Shown in pieces: positions 1 through 6,496 of a stretch of 8,965 nucleotides of DNA. Below the pieces are notes generated by a model, which saw only the letters and a program-made list of their open reading frames with translations, did not search any database and was not told the origin of the DNA. This DNA is from M55B111 sp964614065 (GTDB lineage Bacteria > Bipolaricaulota > Bipolaricaulia > M55B111), in assembly GCA_964614065.1 (NCBI GenBank), contig CAZTJJ010000068.1, positions 1 through 8,965 on the forward strand. Reading direction: 5' to 3'. How positions within the stretch are numbered: the stretch's first letter is position 1; each line of letters starts with the position of its first letter. The position numbers and the translations under genes are program-made.

Positions 1-710
1 GCTTTAACGAAAGCGGATCGAAATATGTACAAGGATAAACAGAGATAAAGCCAGTAAACTTACAATGATCTTCTGGGAGGAATGGCCGATAATCCACTTC
101 TCCAGTTACGCTATCTGAGGGATCTAAATCGCCCCACCAGTTGTATTGGGCGTCTAACCTATTATCACCATTGTTATTAACGGTATTTCTTATGTCGTTC
201 CAGGGTAGGTGAACTGTGGAGGCATCTACACCTTGTTGGTAACTACTTGGTCCTTATCGTAAATGATAAAGCCTCTAGGAATAAAGTTATCCAGTTTACC
301 TATTGTTGTTACATTGTTACCGTCTATCGTTAGCTTGTTTTCTTCTAGGTCCTTTATCGTTGTTTTACAGGTGCTTCCCATTTCGCTATACAGGTCAACG
401 TTTCCCGCTATCACCTCTTGTAGAGTATAACTACCGTGATCTACGATTATCAACCCATCTACATCAACGTAATTGGCTCCCCATATTGCCATACTCAAAT
501 AACCCTCGTTGCCGTTTTCGGTAGTGGGTGCTGGACCTACTCCTTTTACGATTATCGGTAAGGGATCGATTAACTGCTTCTACCTCCCCGGTTTCAACAT
601 GTTTCAGCAAATTTCAGAGCTAGATCGTCATCGACTTGTTTCCGCGTTTACCGGTACCGTCCAAGAACTTTTTTTAATCATTATCGTTAACTTCACGTTA
701 CCCATAAACT
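1..710 (-). pseudogene. Degraded parallel beta-helix surface protein, 3' part, cut by window edge
   Basis: The minus strand reads as pieces of one protein in shifting frames. The downstream piece (about 232 to 1) contains YNWWG (145-131) followed by VTGEVDYRPFL (109-77), a pairing typical of secreted right-handed parallel beta-helix (NosD/pectate-lyase-like) proteins. The middle piece (about 561 to 226) reads LPIIVKGVGPAPTTE and then beta-rich repeats such as ANYVDVDGLIIV, and it ends at a stop. Joining it to the YNWWG piece needs a frame change near 226-235. Upstream, VETGEVEAVN (598-569) lies in a third frame, and other fragments lie beyond it with in-frame stops. The reading frame is still open at position 1, so the C-terminus lies outside the window. 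I see no intact start. The plus-strand frames here match nothing I recognise. Sequencing indels are an alternative explanation, but the neighbouring long genes are intact. Confidence 0.6.
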
Positions 711-781
711 GCTACCCATCGCTAGATCTATGTTCCTTAAGTGTATTTAGTAGAGTACAAAATATATCGCATACAAAACAC

Positions 782-810
782 TTGACAAAGTACATACATA
801 ATTTTATACT
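782..810 (+). promoter_or_regulatory. Sigma-70-type promoter of the riboswitch 1 / regulator transcript
   Basis: TTGACA at 782-787, a 17-nt spacer, and TATACT at 805-810. Transcription should start near 817, so the RNA would begin almost directly with the aptamer's P1 strand (CTTG at 821-824). The 13 bases AAACACTTGACAA around the -35 box recur at the second cassette (-35 at 8796-8801). A TACAAAA direct repeat (756-762, 772-778) lies just upstream. Confidence 0.85.
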
Positions 811-818
811 AATATCAC

Positions 819-899
819 AACTTGAAAAGGCAAAATTGCGGTAACGCAGTGGCGCAAAGCTGCGGGTCCTTCAAGTAAGGATAGCCGGGCTACCAAGGC
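819..899 (+). promoter_or_regulatory. c-di-GMP-I (GEMM-I) riboswitch 1
   Basis: The sequence matches the GEMM-I aptamer. It has the GGCAAA element (829-834), a P2 stem capped by GNRA loop GTAA (841-844), the GCGCAAAGC segment (852-860) whose first A (856) corresponds to the base that intercalates between the ligand's guanines, and a P3 stem ending in the receptor-like GGATAGCC. It closes with GGGCTACC (887-894). The G-20 equivalent (829) is G, which fits c-di-GMP rather than the A-20 type that prefers cyclic AMP-GMP. P1 pairs CTTG (821-824) with CAAG (894-897). The same CAAG belongs to the competing hairpin downstream, so ligand binding should disrupt that hairpin (ON switch, inferred). It leads into the regulator gene at 1080. 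Confidence 0.92.
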
Positions 900-928
900 A
901 AAACTTTAACTAAAGGTGAGGGCCTTGG
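893..928 (+). promoter_or_regulatory. Expression-platform hairpin of riboswitch 1
   Basis: CCAAGGC (893-899) pairs with GCCTTGG (922-928). The left arm overlaps the 3' strand of aptamer P1, so hairpin and ligand-bound aptamer exclude one another. The loop holds AGGTGA (914-919), complementary to the 16S rRNA tail, and the right arm holds a TTG codon (925-927). The following bases contain only a broken T tract (CTTCTTTCC), so this is a poor intrinsic terminator and may work at translation instead. The second cassette has the same layout with no T tract. Confidence 0.65.
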
Positions 929-1056
929 CTTCTTTCCAAAAACGCATCGCAAAGACATTTCTCTGGGTAACAAATTGGAGCTATTTCTTTCTATTACCCA
1001 TTACCCCATATTCAGAGTTTTGGAATAACTGGAAGCCTAGGAAAATCGTGCTGTAA
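925..1056 (+). CDS. Possible 43-residue leader peptide under riboswitch 1
   Basis: An open frame starts with TTG five bases after the SD-like AGGTGA (914-919) and stops with TAA at 1054-1056, 23 nt before the regulator's ATG. The product would begin MASFQKRIAK and then have a hydrophobic, aromatic stretch (FLWVTNWSYFFLLPI), like a small membrane peptide. Support is the matching layout in the second cassette, where the same SD and TTG are followed by MASLQK with two synonymous third-base changes. Against it are the weak start codon, the short length and the fact that hairpin conservation alone would preserve the first codons. It matches no family I know. Confidence 0.28.
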   Translation: MASFQKRIAKTFLWVTNWSYFFLLPITPYSEFWNNWKPRKIVL

Positions 1057-1079
1057 CTACGTGTAATAGGAGTGTACCT

Positions 1080-1391
1080 ATGCAAGCTACGATTTATTAC
1101 AAGGCGAGTGACGAGTATTTAATCAAGAAACTGCAAGAAAAATCCACTATGGAAAGAAAGAGTAAAAGTGCCTGCCTGTTGTCCATCCTGGAGCAGTACT
1201 TCGAGGCAAAGAACAGAGTAGGAGAAATTCTTTCCGACCTGGGTGCGGTATCCTCGGACAACCTCAGGAAAGCACTCGAAAAACAAAAAGAAGAAAATCA
1301 TGAGAAAAAGATCGGCGAAATCCTTGTGGAAGAAAACTACGTCAGGGAAGTCGATCTCGACCGGGCGCTGGAGATTCAGAAGAACTATTAG
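1080..1391 (+). CDS. Ribbon-helix-helix DNA-binding protein with tandem MshEN-like c-di-GMP-binding motif
   Basis: This 103-residue protein is a probable c-di-GMP-responsive transcription factor (inferred). Residues 1-44 fit a ribbon-helix-helix domain: a short beta strand (QATIYYK, 2-8), a helix starting at SDEYLIKKL, a turn at ERKSKS, and a second helix to YFEAK. Residues 46-100 carry two 24-residue motifs of the MshEN type (consensus RLGxxL...LxxxLxxQ), which in MshE-like ATPase N-termini binds c-di-GMP. Motif 1 is 46-69 (RVGEIL ... LEKQ) and motif 2 is 77-100 (KIGEIL ... LEIQ). The second motif has K for R and N for the usual mid-motif G, and the linker is 7 residues instead of the common 5. 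There is no ATPase domain. AGGAG (1068-1072) lies 7 nt before the ATG. It sits between two c-di-GMP riboswitches, upstream of the giant surface protein. A DNA-binding role without c-di-GMP binding remains possible. Confidence 0.8.
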   Translation: MQATIYYKASDEYLIKKLQEKSTMERKSKSACLLSILEQYFEAKNRVGEILSDLGAVSSDNLRKALEKQKEENHEKKIGEILVEENYVREVDLDRALEIQKNY

Positions 1392-1453
1392 TGCATTTTA
1401 CTTAAGGAGTGGAAAGTAAGACTACTATTAAAGATATGAAATGATGGATTTGC

Positions 1454-1525
1454 TGAAAAAGGTAAACCTACCGTAAGGTAGGGACTACAAAGCCGCGGGC
1501 CTAACCTAGGCTGCCGGGTTGCCAG
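1454..1525 (+). promoter_or_regulatory. c-di-GMP-I (GEMM-I) riboswitch 2
   Basis: A second, more divergent GEMM-I aptamer. It has GGTAAA (1461-1466), a perfect 6-bp P2 stem CCTACC/GGTAGG with GNRA loop GTAA (1473-1476), CAAAGCC (1488-1494) carrying the intercalating A equivalent at 1489, a P3 segment CGGGCC ... AGGCTGCCGGG, and the closing GGGTTGCC (1516-1523). The G-20 equivalent (1461) is G, as expected for c-di-GMP. One extra base precedes CAAAG compared with the other two copies. I see no convincing promoter in the 62 bases between the regulator's stop and the aptamer, so it is probably reached by read-through from the promoter at 782. It controls the giant surface protein at 1596. Confidence 0.85.
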
Positions 1526-1559
1526 AGATTGCATGTTTGGTTGCTCGGCTTTTTGTTTT
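1513..1559 (+). terminator. Riboswitch-controlled intrinsic terminator before the giant surface protein
   Basis: GCCGGGTTGCCA (1513-1524) pairs with TGGTTGCTCGGC (1538-1549), with one T-T mismatch and three G-T wobbles, and is followed by TTTTTGTTTT (1550-1559). The left arm is the conserved 3' end of the aptamer, including the C thought to pair with ligand. Bound c-di-GMP should therefore hold the aptamer closed, block the terminator and let transcription continue into the 1596 gene (ON switch, inferred from the mutually exclusive pairing). Confidence 0.85.
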
Positions 1560-1595
1560 CTAGAAATGAAAGTGTGCTTAAGTAGGGGGAATAAA

Positions 1596-4500
1596 ATGAA
1601 CATAAGATCCACAAAAAAGTCGTTAAGAAAATTCATAGCGAGAACATTGGGGAGTATTTTCAATGAATGGAAATTTGTCTGGCACAAACTGTTTTTGGCC
1701 ATTTTTATGGTCACTCTTGTCTCAATGTTAATTGTTTCTTTTCCCGTAGTAACGTTCGGGGAAGCTGGCGGGGCAGGTGGAGTCAGCCCGAGTAATGAAT
1801 GTGATTTTAATACTCAGGAAGATAGTGGTTACACTTGTTCATACGTCAAATTCCAAATATATGATGATGATCATGAAAACTACGGTCAAATCGAAGAAGT
1901 GGAATCAGGCGACTCTGGAGAAGTTATTGAGTTAGATAAATCGGGAGATAATTGGTCTGATCTAGAATACTCTTATGAAAATACTTCAGATTCCTGGAAA
2001 CTTTACAGGATTGTTGTTAAAGGAGGAACAAACACTGTTTATTATGATGACCCTGAACCCTCCGGAACAATAGATGCACCTGACAATGTTTCCCATATCA
2101 CCTTTTGCCTTCGAAAGAAGGCCACCATCATAGATGCCCGGATCTCGCTGACCCCTGAATCCGGCTCCAACGCCATTGGAGACACNNNNNNNNNNNNNNN
2201 NNNNNNNNNNNNNNNNNNNNNNNNNNNNNNNNNNNNNNNNNNNNNNNNNNNNNNNNNNNNNNNNNNNNNNNNNNNNNNNNNNNNNGCCAACGTCACCGTA
2301 GATGCCACCCAGGGTTCGGCCGACAAGACCTGGGTAGATGCCCGGATCTCGCTGACCCCTGAATCCGGCTCCAACGCCATTGGAGACACTCATAAGCTGA
2401 CCGCTACCCTGGAGATAAACGACGGTAGCGGGTGGAGCACCGCCGGAGAAGGCGAAATGATCACCTTCTCGGTAAGCGGTCAGGGACAGTTCAGCAACGA
2501 CTTAACGTCCATAGATAAAACCACGGACAGTAACGGTCAGGCAACTGCGGACCTTAGCTCTAGCTCCACGGGCACTTCCACCATCCAGGCATCCTTTGAC
2601 GGTACGGTAGCCGAAACATCGGTGACCGCTACCTCAAACGACGCCACCAAGGACTGGTTTGAGCCGAAGGCAAGAATCACCATGGACGCCGACTCCACAA
2701 ACGCCTTGGGTGATACACATACCTTCGAGGCCACCCTGGAGATCGACTCCGACGGTGACGGTACCTACGAGACCACACCCCAGGGCGAGGACTTGAACTT
2801 CAACATTTCAGGAACCGGAACGTCAATAGTAAACGAGACCACCACGGACTCCAACGGAGTTGCCACGGTAGAAGTGGACGCTTCCACACCAGGAACCTAC
2901 ACGGTAACGGCGGACTGGAGCGGTGAGGTGGCCAACGTCACCGTAGATGCCACCCAGGGTTCGGCCGACAAGACCTGGGTAGATGGCTATATTACCATTA
3001 CTCCCGGAGAGGCGGTCAACCAGTTAGGAGAGGATCACCCGTTCACCATTACCGCCTACGCCGAGGGTGGGACGCCGACCGGCTGGAGCATTACCCCTTC
3101 GGTAAGTCCGACTCCGGACAGCGAGAGCGACACTTGTGCCAACCCGACGGTAGCCGGCGACGGAATGAGCGCCAGCTGTACGGTAACCATTAACCACAAC
3201 AGTACGGAGACCTTTACGGCTTCTGCCACCGCCGATCTGACCTATGATGCCGACACGACGGTAACTGTGAGCACTGACGGCACGGGTGAGAGCAGCGAAG
3301 AAGCCACCAAGGACTACGTCGACTACCGGTTATTACTCACCCCGCCATCTGCGACCAACGAGGTCGGGGTCGAACATACCTTTACCGCCACCTTACAGAA
3401 GACGGTAGACGGGCAGAACTGGAGCCCGGTGGAAGGCGCCTCGATCGATTTCAGCTGGTCCGGACTGCTTGACGGCACGGACAGCGAGCCCACTAACAGT
3501 TCCGGCCAGGCTTCGGTAACCCTCACCGGGAATTCCCCGGGAGAGGTAACCATGGAAGCCGCCTTCAATGGCTCGATCGGCGACGTAGAGACGGTAAGTC
3601 TGGATGCCGACGACGCGGAAAAAACCTGGATTGATCTAAGGATTAACCTCATACCGGAATCAGCCACCAATGTCATCAACGACGAACACATATTTACCGC
3701 CACCTTGGAGGTAAACGATGGTAACGGCTGGAGCCCGGTTGAGGGCAAGTCAATAACGTTTAACATAACGAATGGTCCGGGCGAGTTTACTAATGGGACG
3801 GATACCATTTCGGGACTTACCAACGGAAGCGGTAAGGCGACTGCAACGTTGACTTCGGCGATCACTGGAACCACTACCGTAGAAGCCTCCTTCAATGGCA
3901 GGGTTTCCGACGTATTGTTCGACATTACGTCTAACCAAGCCGAAAAAGACTGGATTGAGGCGGACGCCAAGCTAACCTTGACCCCGAAGGGCGACACCAA
4001 TGCGGTTGGAGTCACCCATACGTTTACAGCCCTTCTGGAATTTGACACGGACGGAGATGGCACCTTTGAGACTCTCGGAACAAACGAGACCGTAACCTTC
4101 ACCATATCCGGAGCAGGTACGCCTTCCGGAGACCAGGAAGTTACAACGGACTCCAATGGGGAAGCGAAAATAGATGTAGACTCTAATGTCCCTGGCATTA
4201 CTAATGTAGTTGTTAACTGGAACGGTACGATAAACGGAGAGGGTAATACGGTAACAGCTGCACCGGACTCGACCACCAAGACCTGGGTGGATGCCCGCCT
4301 AAGCTTAACACCCACGGAGGATTCGAACGCGATCGGAGACGATCATACGTTTGACGCCCTTCTGGAGTTCAACTACGGTTCGGGCTGGACCACTGCGGGA
4401 AGTGGAGAGACGGTACAATTTGACATTACAGGTGGTGTTGGACAGTTCAGCAACGGATTAGACAGCATTACCGCAACGACAAACGGATCCGGCGTGGCGT

Positions 4501-6458
4501 CCGTAATCTTAAATTCGTCCAGTACGGGTACGTCCACGGTACAGGCGTCGTTTAACGGAACGGTCTCTGAACAATCGGTAAGTACCACCTCAAACGAGGC
4601 CACCAAGGACTGGTTCCGGCCAGCAGCTCGGCTGTCCATTACACCAGAAGGGGCGACAAACGAAGTCGGTATCACTCACACCTTTACTGCACTATTGGAG
4701 ATTGATAATAACGGTGACGGTAACTACGACCTTGCCCCCGACGGCACGGAGGTAGACTTCAGCCTGACCGGCGAAGGCACCCTGTCCGATGAAACAACTA
4801 CGGTCAACGGCGAAGCGACGATCGACCTCGACTCCGCAGTACCGGGAAGTTCGACGGTGACCGCCAACTGGAGCGGTACGGTGGCAAACGTAACCGTAAC
4901 TGCCACACCCGATTCAGGCGAGAAGACCTGGGTAGACGCTCGCTTGAGCCTGAGCCCCGAAACAGGTACCAACGTTGTCGGTGACGATCACGAATTGACG
5001 GTCTTTTTGGAGATCAATGATGGCACGGGGGGGAGTCCGGGAGCAGACGAAACGGTAACCCTTGAGATACTCGAGGGCCCTGGGGAATTCACCAACGAAT
5101 CAAACATCATCCTAGTTACCACTGACGAAAACGGAGAAGCCATTGCGATCTTGACTTCAGACACAGAGGGAACCACCACAGTTCAAGCTTCTTTCGACGG
5201 TACAGTTGCTGATCAGTCAATTACTAGAACCTCCAACGAAGCCGAGAAGGATTGGGAAAGCGGGTTGATGGCTGAGAATCTAGAGGCTACCATCTGCGAT
5301 AACACCAACGCCAACCTCACGCTCCGAGCTCTCGGCTCAAATATCGACCGCGATGAGAACCCAATAACTTTCACCATCAACTCCTCACCGGCTAAAGGAA
5401 TGGTAACAGGCGATTTTGGGGATGTTACTTACCCGGACGTTGGAAATGAAGCGACGGTAACAGTTACTTATTCACCAGCTGAGGACGATACAGGAGAGTA
5501 CTCCTTTACATATCGCGTGGAAGACAACACTGGAGAATGGGACATCGGTCGGGTCACAGTAACTATAGTACCTTGTGGCCCAGAAGAAGCTGGTGGAGCC
5601 GGAGGTCTAGAGGAAGACATAGTCATTAACGAGATGGCCTGGTCAGGAACCAAGGCGGACTCCACTCACGAGTGGATTGAGCTGTTCAATGACTCTGATA
5701 AAGAAGTAGACCTGACTGGCTGGACACTCCGCTGGAGAAAGGACAAAACCAAAGAATGGAAAGAGGTAAGGCTTAAGGGAACTATACAGGCGGAAGATTA
5801 CTACATCCTCGAGAGACTATCGGACGAGACAATAAGCGACCTAAAAGCTAACCTCATCTACGACGCGGAAAAACCACATAAATTACCTCTTCTTGATGAA
5901 GGGGAAGTCATGCAGTTACTTAACAGCGACGGGTTAATAGTTGATACGGCTAACGCGGAAAAACCTGAACTAGGTTGGCCCGGCGGTAGCGTAAAACCTG
6001 TAAATTCCATGGAACGAATTGATCCTAAGATACCGGATCTGAGGGAAAACTGGGCAACCAATGAGGGAATAATCATTAAGGGTAAAGACAGGGACGTCGT
6101 TGACCTGACGGCTAGTGCCTTGCACATTAACGAAAAGACTTTGCTTGCTCGAACCTTTACAGGAGAACCTCACCTGGTAGAACTAGGCTCTAAGCTGACC
6201 TTTACGGTGAGACAGCCAGCGGACGAACTTGAAGGGGCACCCAGGGTTCTCCTGGCTAGCTCTTCCGGATCGATCGCGGGTGGTGCTGGCTCCGTTATAA
6301 CAGGCGAAGGCGGAGCACTCATTGCAGAAGCTGTCCCGGGTCTACCAAATTACCTGGTCACCTTCGATACATCGAAAGTCCAACCTGGAATCTACAAATT
6401 ATTCATCGTTGTAGATAAGAGGATTATCCATAAACAAGCCATAAAGGTAACTGATTGA
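1596..6458 (+). CDS. Giant secreted Ig-repeat adhesin-like protein with lamin-tail domain
   Basis: About 1,620 residues as assembled. I chose the ATG at 1596 because AGGGGGA (1584-1590) precedes it by 5 nt. An in-frame ATG at 1533 lies inside the terminator hairpin. Residues 1-55 form an unusually long signal sequence: a basic and aromatic n-region to about residue 31, a hydrophobic core 32-54, then GEAGGAGG. Residues 63-178 are an N-terminal domain with VKGG, a following YYDDPE and HITFC, a pattern common in secreted bacterial proteins. From residue 180 to 1220 lies an array of Ig-like (Big_1/invasin-type) repeats: nine complete copies plus two cut by the N gap, joined by KTWVDAR or KDWFEP-like linkers. 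Then come a Big_9/cadherin-like domain (about 1225-1327), a lamin-tail domain (about 1341-1495, with INEMAWSGT, EWIELFND and LTGWTLRW) and a C-terminal beta domain to 1620. There is no LPXTG motif, SLH domain or C-terminal membrane segment, so anchoring is unclear. The likely role is adhesion or matrix formation, switched on by c-di-GMP through riboswitch 2. The protein sequence is incomplete at the gap. Confidence 0.85.
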   Translation: MNIRSTKKSLRKFIARTLGSIFNEWKFVWHKLFLAIFMVTLVSMLIVSFPVVTFGEAGGAGGVSPSNECDFNTQEDSGYTCSYVKFQIYDDDHENYGQIEEVESGDSGEVIELDKSGDNWSDLEYSYENTSDSWKLYRIVVKGGTNTVYYDDPEPSGTIDAPDNVSHITFCLRKKATIIDARISLTPESGSNAIGDXXXXXXXXXXXXXXXXXXXXXXXXXXXXXXXXXXANVTVDATQGSADKTWVDARISLTPESGSNAIGDTHKLTATLEINDGSGWSTAGEGEMITFSVSGQGQFSNDLTSIDKTTDSNGQATADLSSSSTGTSTIQASFDGTVAETSVTATSNDATKDWFEPKARITMDADSTNALGDTHTFEATLEIDSDGDGTYETTPQGEDLNFNISGTGTSIVNETTTDSNGVATVEVDASTPGTYTVTADWSGEVANVTVDATQGSADKTWVDGYITITPGEAVNQLGEDHPFTITAYAEGGTPTGWSITPSVSPTPDSESDTCANPTVAGDGMSASCTVTINHNSTETFTASATADLTYDADTTVTVSTDGTGESSEEATKDYVDYRLLLTPPSATNEVGVEHTFTATLQKTVDGQNWSPVEGASIDFSWSGLLDGTDSEPTNSSGQASVTLTGNSPGEVTMEAAFNGSIGDVETVSLDADDAEKTWIDLRINLIPESATNVINDEHIFTATLEVNDGNGWSPVEGKSITFNITNGPGEFTNGTDTISGLTNGSGKATATLTSAITGTTTVEASFNGRVSDVLFDITSNQAEKDWIEADAKLTLTPKGDTNAVGVTHTFTALLEFDTDGDGTFETLGTNETVTFTISGAGTPSGDQEVTTDSNGEAKIDVDSNVPGITNVVVNWNGTINGEGNTVTAAPDSTTKTWVDARLSLTPTEDSNAIGDDHTFDALLEFNYGSGWTTAGSGETVQFDITGGVGQFSNGLDSITATTNGSGVASVILNSSSTGTSTVQASFNGTVSEQSVSTTSNEATKDWFRPAARLSITPEGATNEVGITHTFTALLEIDNNGDGNYDLAPDGTEVDFSLTGEGTLSDETTTVNGEATIDLDSAVPGSSTVTANWSGTVANVTVTATPDSGEKTWVDARLSLSPETGTNVVGDDHELTVFLEINDGTGGSPGADETVTLEILEGPGEFTNESNIILVTTDENGEAIAILTSDTEGTTTVQASFDGTVADQSITRTSNEAEKDWESGLMAENLEATICDNTNANLTLRALGSNIDRDENPITFTINSSPAKGMVTGDFGDVTYPDVGNEATVTVTYSPAEDDTGEYSFTYRVEDNTGEWDIGRVTVTIVPCGPEEAGGAGGLEEDIVINEMAWSGTKADSTHEWIELFNDSDKEVDLTGWTLRWRKDKTKEWKEVRLKGTIQAEDYYILERLSDETISDLKANLIYDAEKPHKLPLLDEGEVMQLLNSDGLIVDTANAEKPELGWPGGSVKPVNSMERIDPKIPDLRENWATNEGIIIKGKDRDVVDLTASALHINEKTLLARTFTGEPHLVELGSKLTFTVRQPADELEGAPRVLLASSSGSIAGGAGSVITGEGGALIAEAVPGLPNYLVTFDTSKVQPGIYKLFIVVDKRIIHKQAIKVTD
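2131..2185 (+). repeat. 55-bp direct repeat, copy 1 (copy 2 at 2335-2389)
   Basis: TAGATGCCCGGATCTCGCTG and what follows up to GGAGACAC are base-for-base identical to 2335-2389. Copy 1 runs directly into the N gap and encodes the start of an Ig-like repeat. The identity suggests recent duplication and explains why the assembly stopped here. Confidence 0.95.
2186..2285. other. Assembly gap of exactly 100 N
   Basis: A round 100-base N run usually marks a scaffold join of unknown size. The left flank (2131-2185) repeats at 2335-2389 and the right flank (2286-2340) repeats at 2931-2985, so both edges lie in a tandem repeat. The reading frame is kept across the gap at its nominal length. Confidence 0.97.
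2286..2340 (+). repeat. 55-bp direct repeat, copy 1 (copy 2 at 2931-2985)
   Basis: GCCAACGTCACCGTAGATGC up to CTGGGTAGATG is identical to 2931-2985. It encodes ANVTVDATQGSADKTWVD, the end of the DxDGDG-type Ig repeat. Its presence right after the gap shows that the missing sequence includes the body of at least one such repeat. Confidence 0.95.
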
Positions 6459-6496
6459 CAAAAGTAGCTTTATGGCAACCACTGGAGAATTAAGTC

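Larger units (their letters stand above)
2133..5255 (+). repeat. Array of Ig-like domain repeats, partly organised as 215-residue two-domain units
   Basis: Each repeat spans about 105-113 residues and runs from (D)ARxSLTP...NxxGxxHTFTA through TTDSNGxA and TxQASF or TVTANWSG to a W-containing linker. Starts fall near 2133 (cut by the gap), 2337, 2661, 2982, 3321, 3633, 3957, 4290, 4617 and 4935. Two types alternate over most of the array. One ends in QASFDGT...NEATKDWF, and the other carries a DxDGDG-type loop and ends in VTANWSGTVANVTV...KTWVD. The pairs 2337-2981 and 4290-4934 are each exactly 645 bp (215 codons), so duplication by two-domain units is likely. The repeats at 2982 and 3321 break the pattern. 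Confidence 0.85.

Noticed and set aside
509..844. 111-residue plus-strand open frame
   Set aside because: It overlaps the minus-strand beta-helix remnant, the promoter at 782 and the start of the aptamer. It has no ribosome binding site and no protein-like features.
961..1017. Imperfect stem CTCTG/CAGAG with GGTAA/TTACC in the regulator leader
   Set aside because: Large loops and mispaired bases make it weak, and there is no T tract or recognised RNA family. It overlaps the possible leader ORF.
1533..1595. In-frame upstream ATG at 1533 as start of the giant surface protein
   Set aside because: It lies inside the riboswitch terminator hairpin and has no ribosome binding site. The ATG at 1596 has AGGGGGA 5 nt upstream and begins a proper signal sequence.
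3323..4315. 330-residue minus-strand open frame
   Set aside because: It is a shadow of the repetitive adhesin frame, with low-complexity Ser/Val/Pro sequence, no ribosome binding site and no recognisable family. The plus strand is clearly coding.
2133..5255. CRISPR-like or mobile repeat array
   Set aside because: The repeats are about 320 bp, in frame and encode Ig-like domains. There are no short identical repeats with unique spacers, and no transposase or inverted ends.
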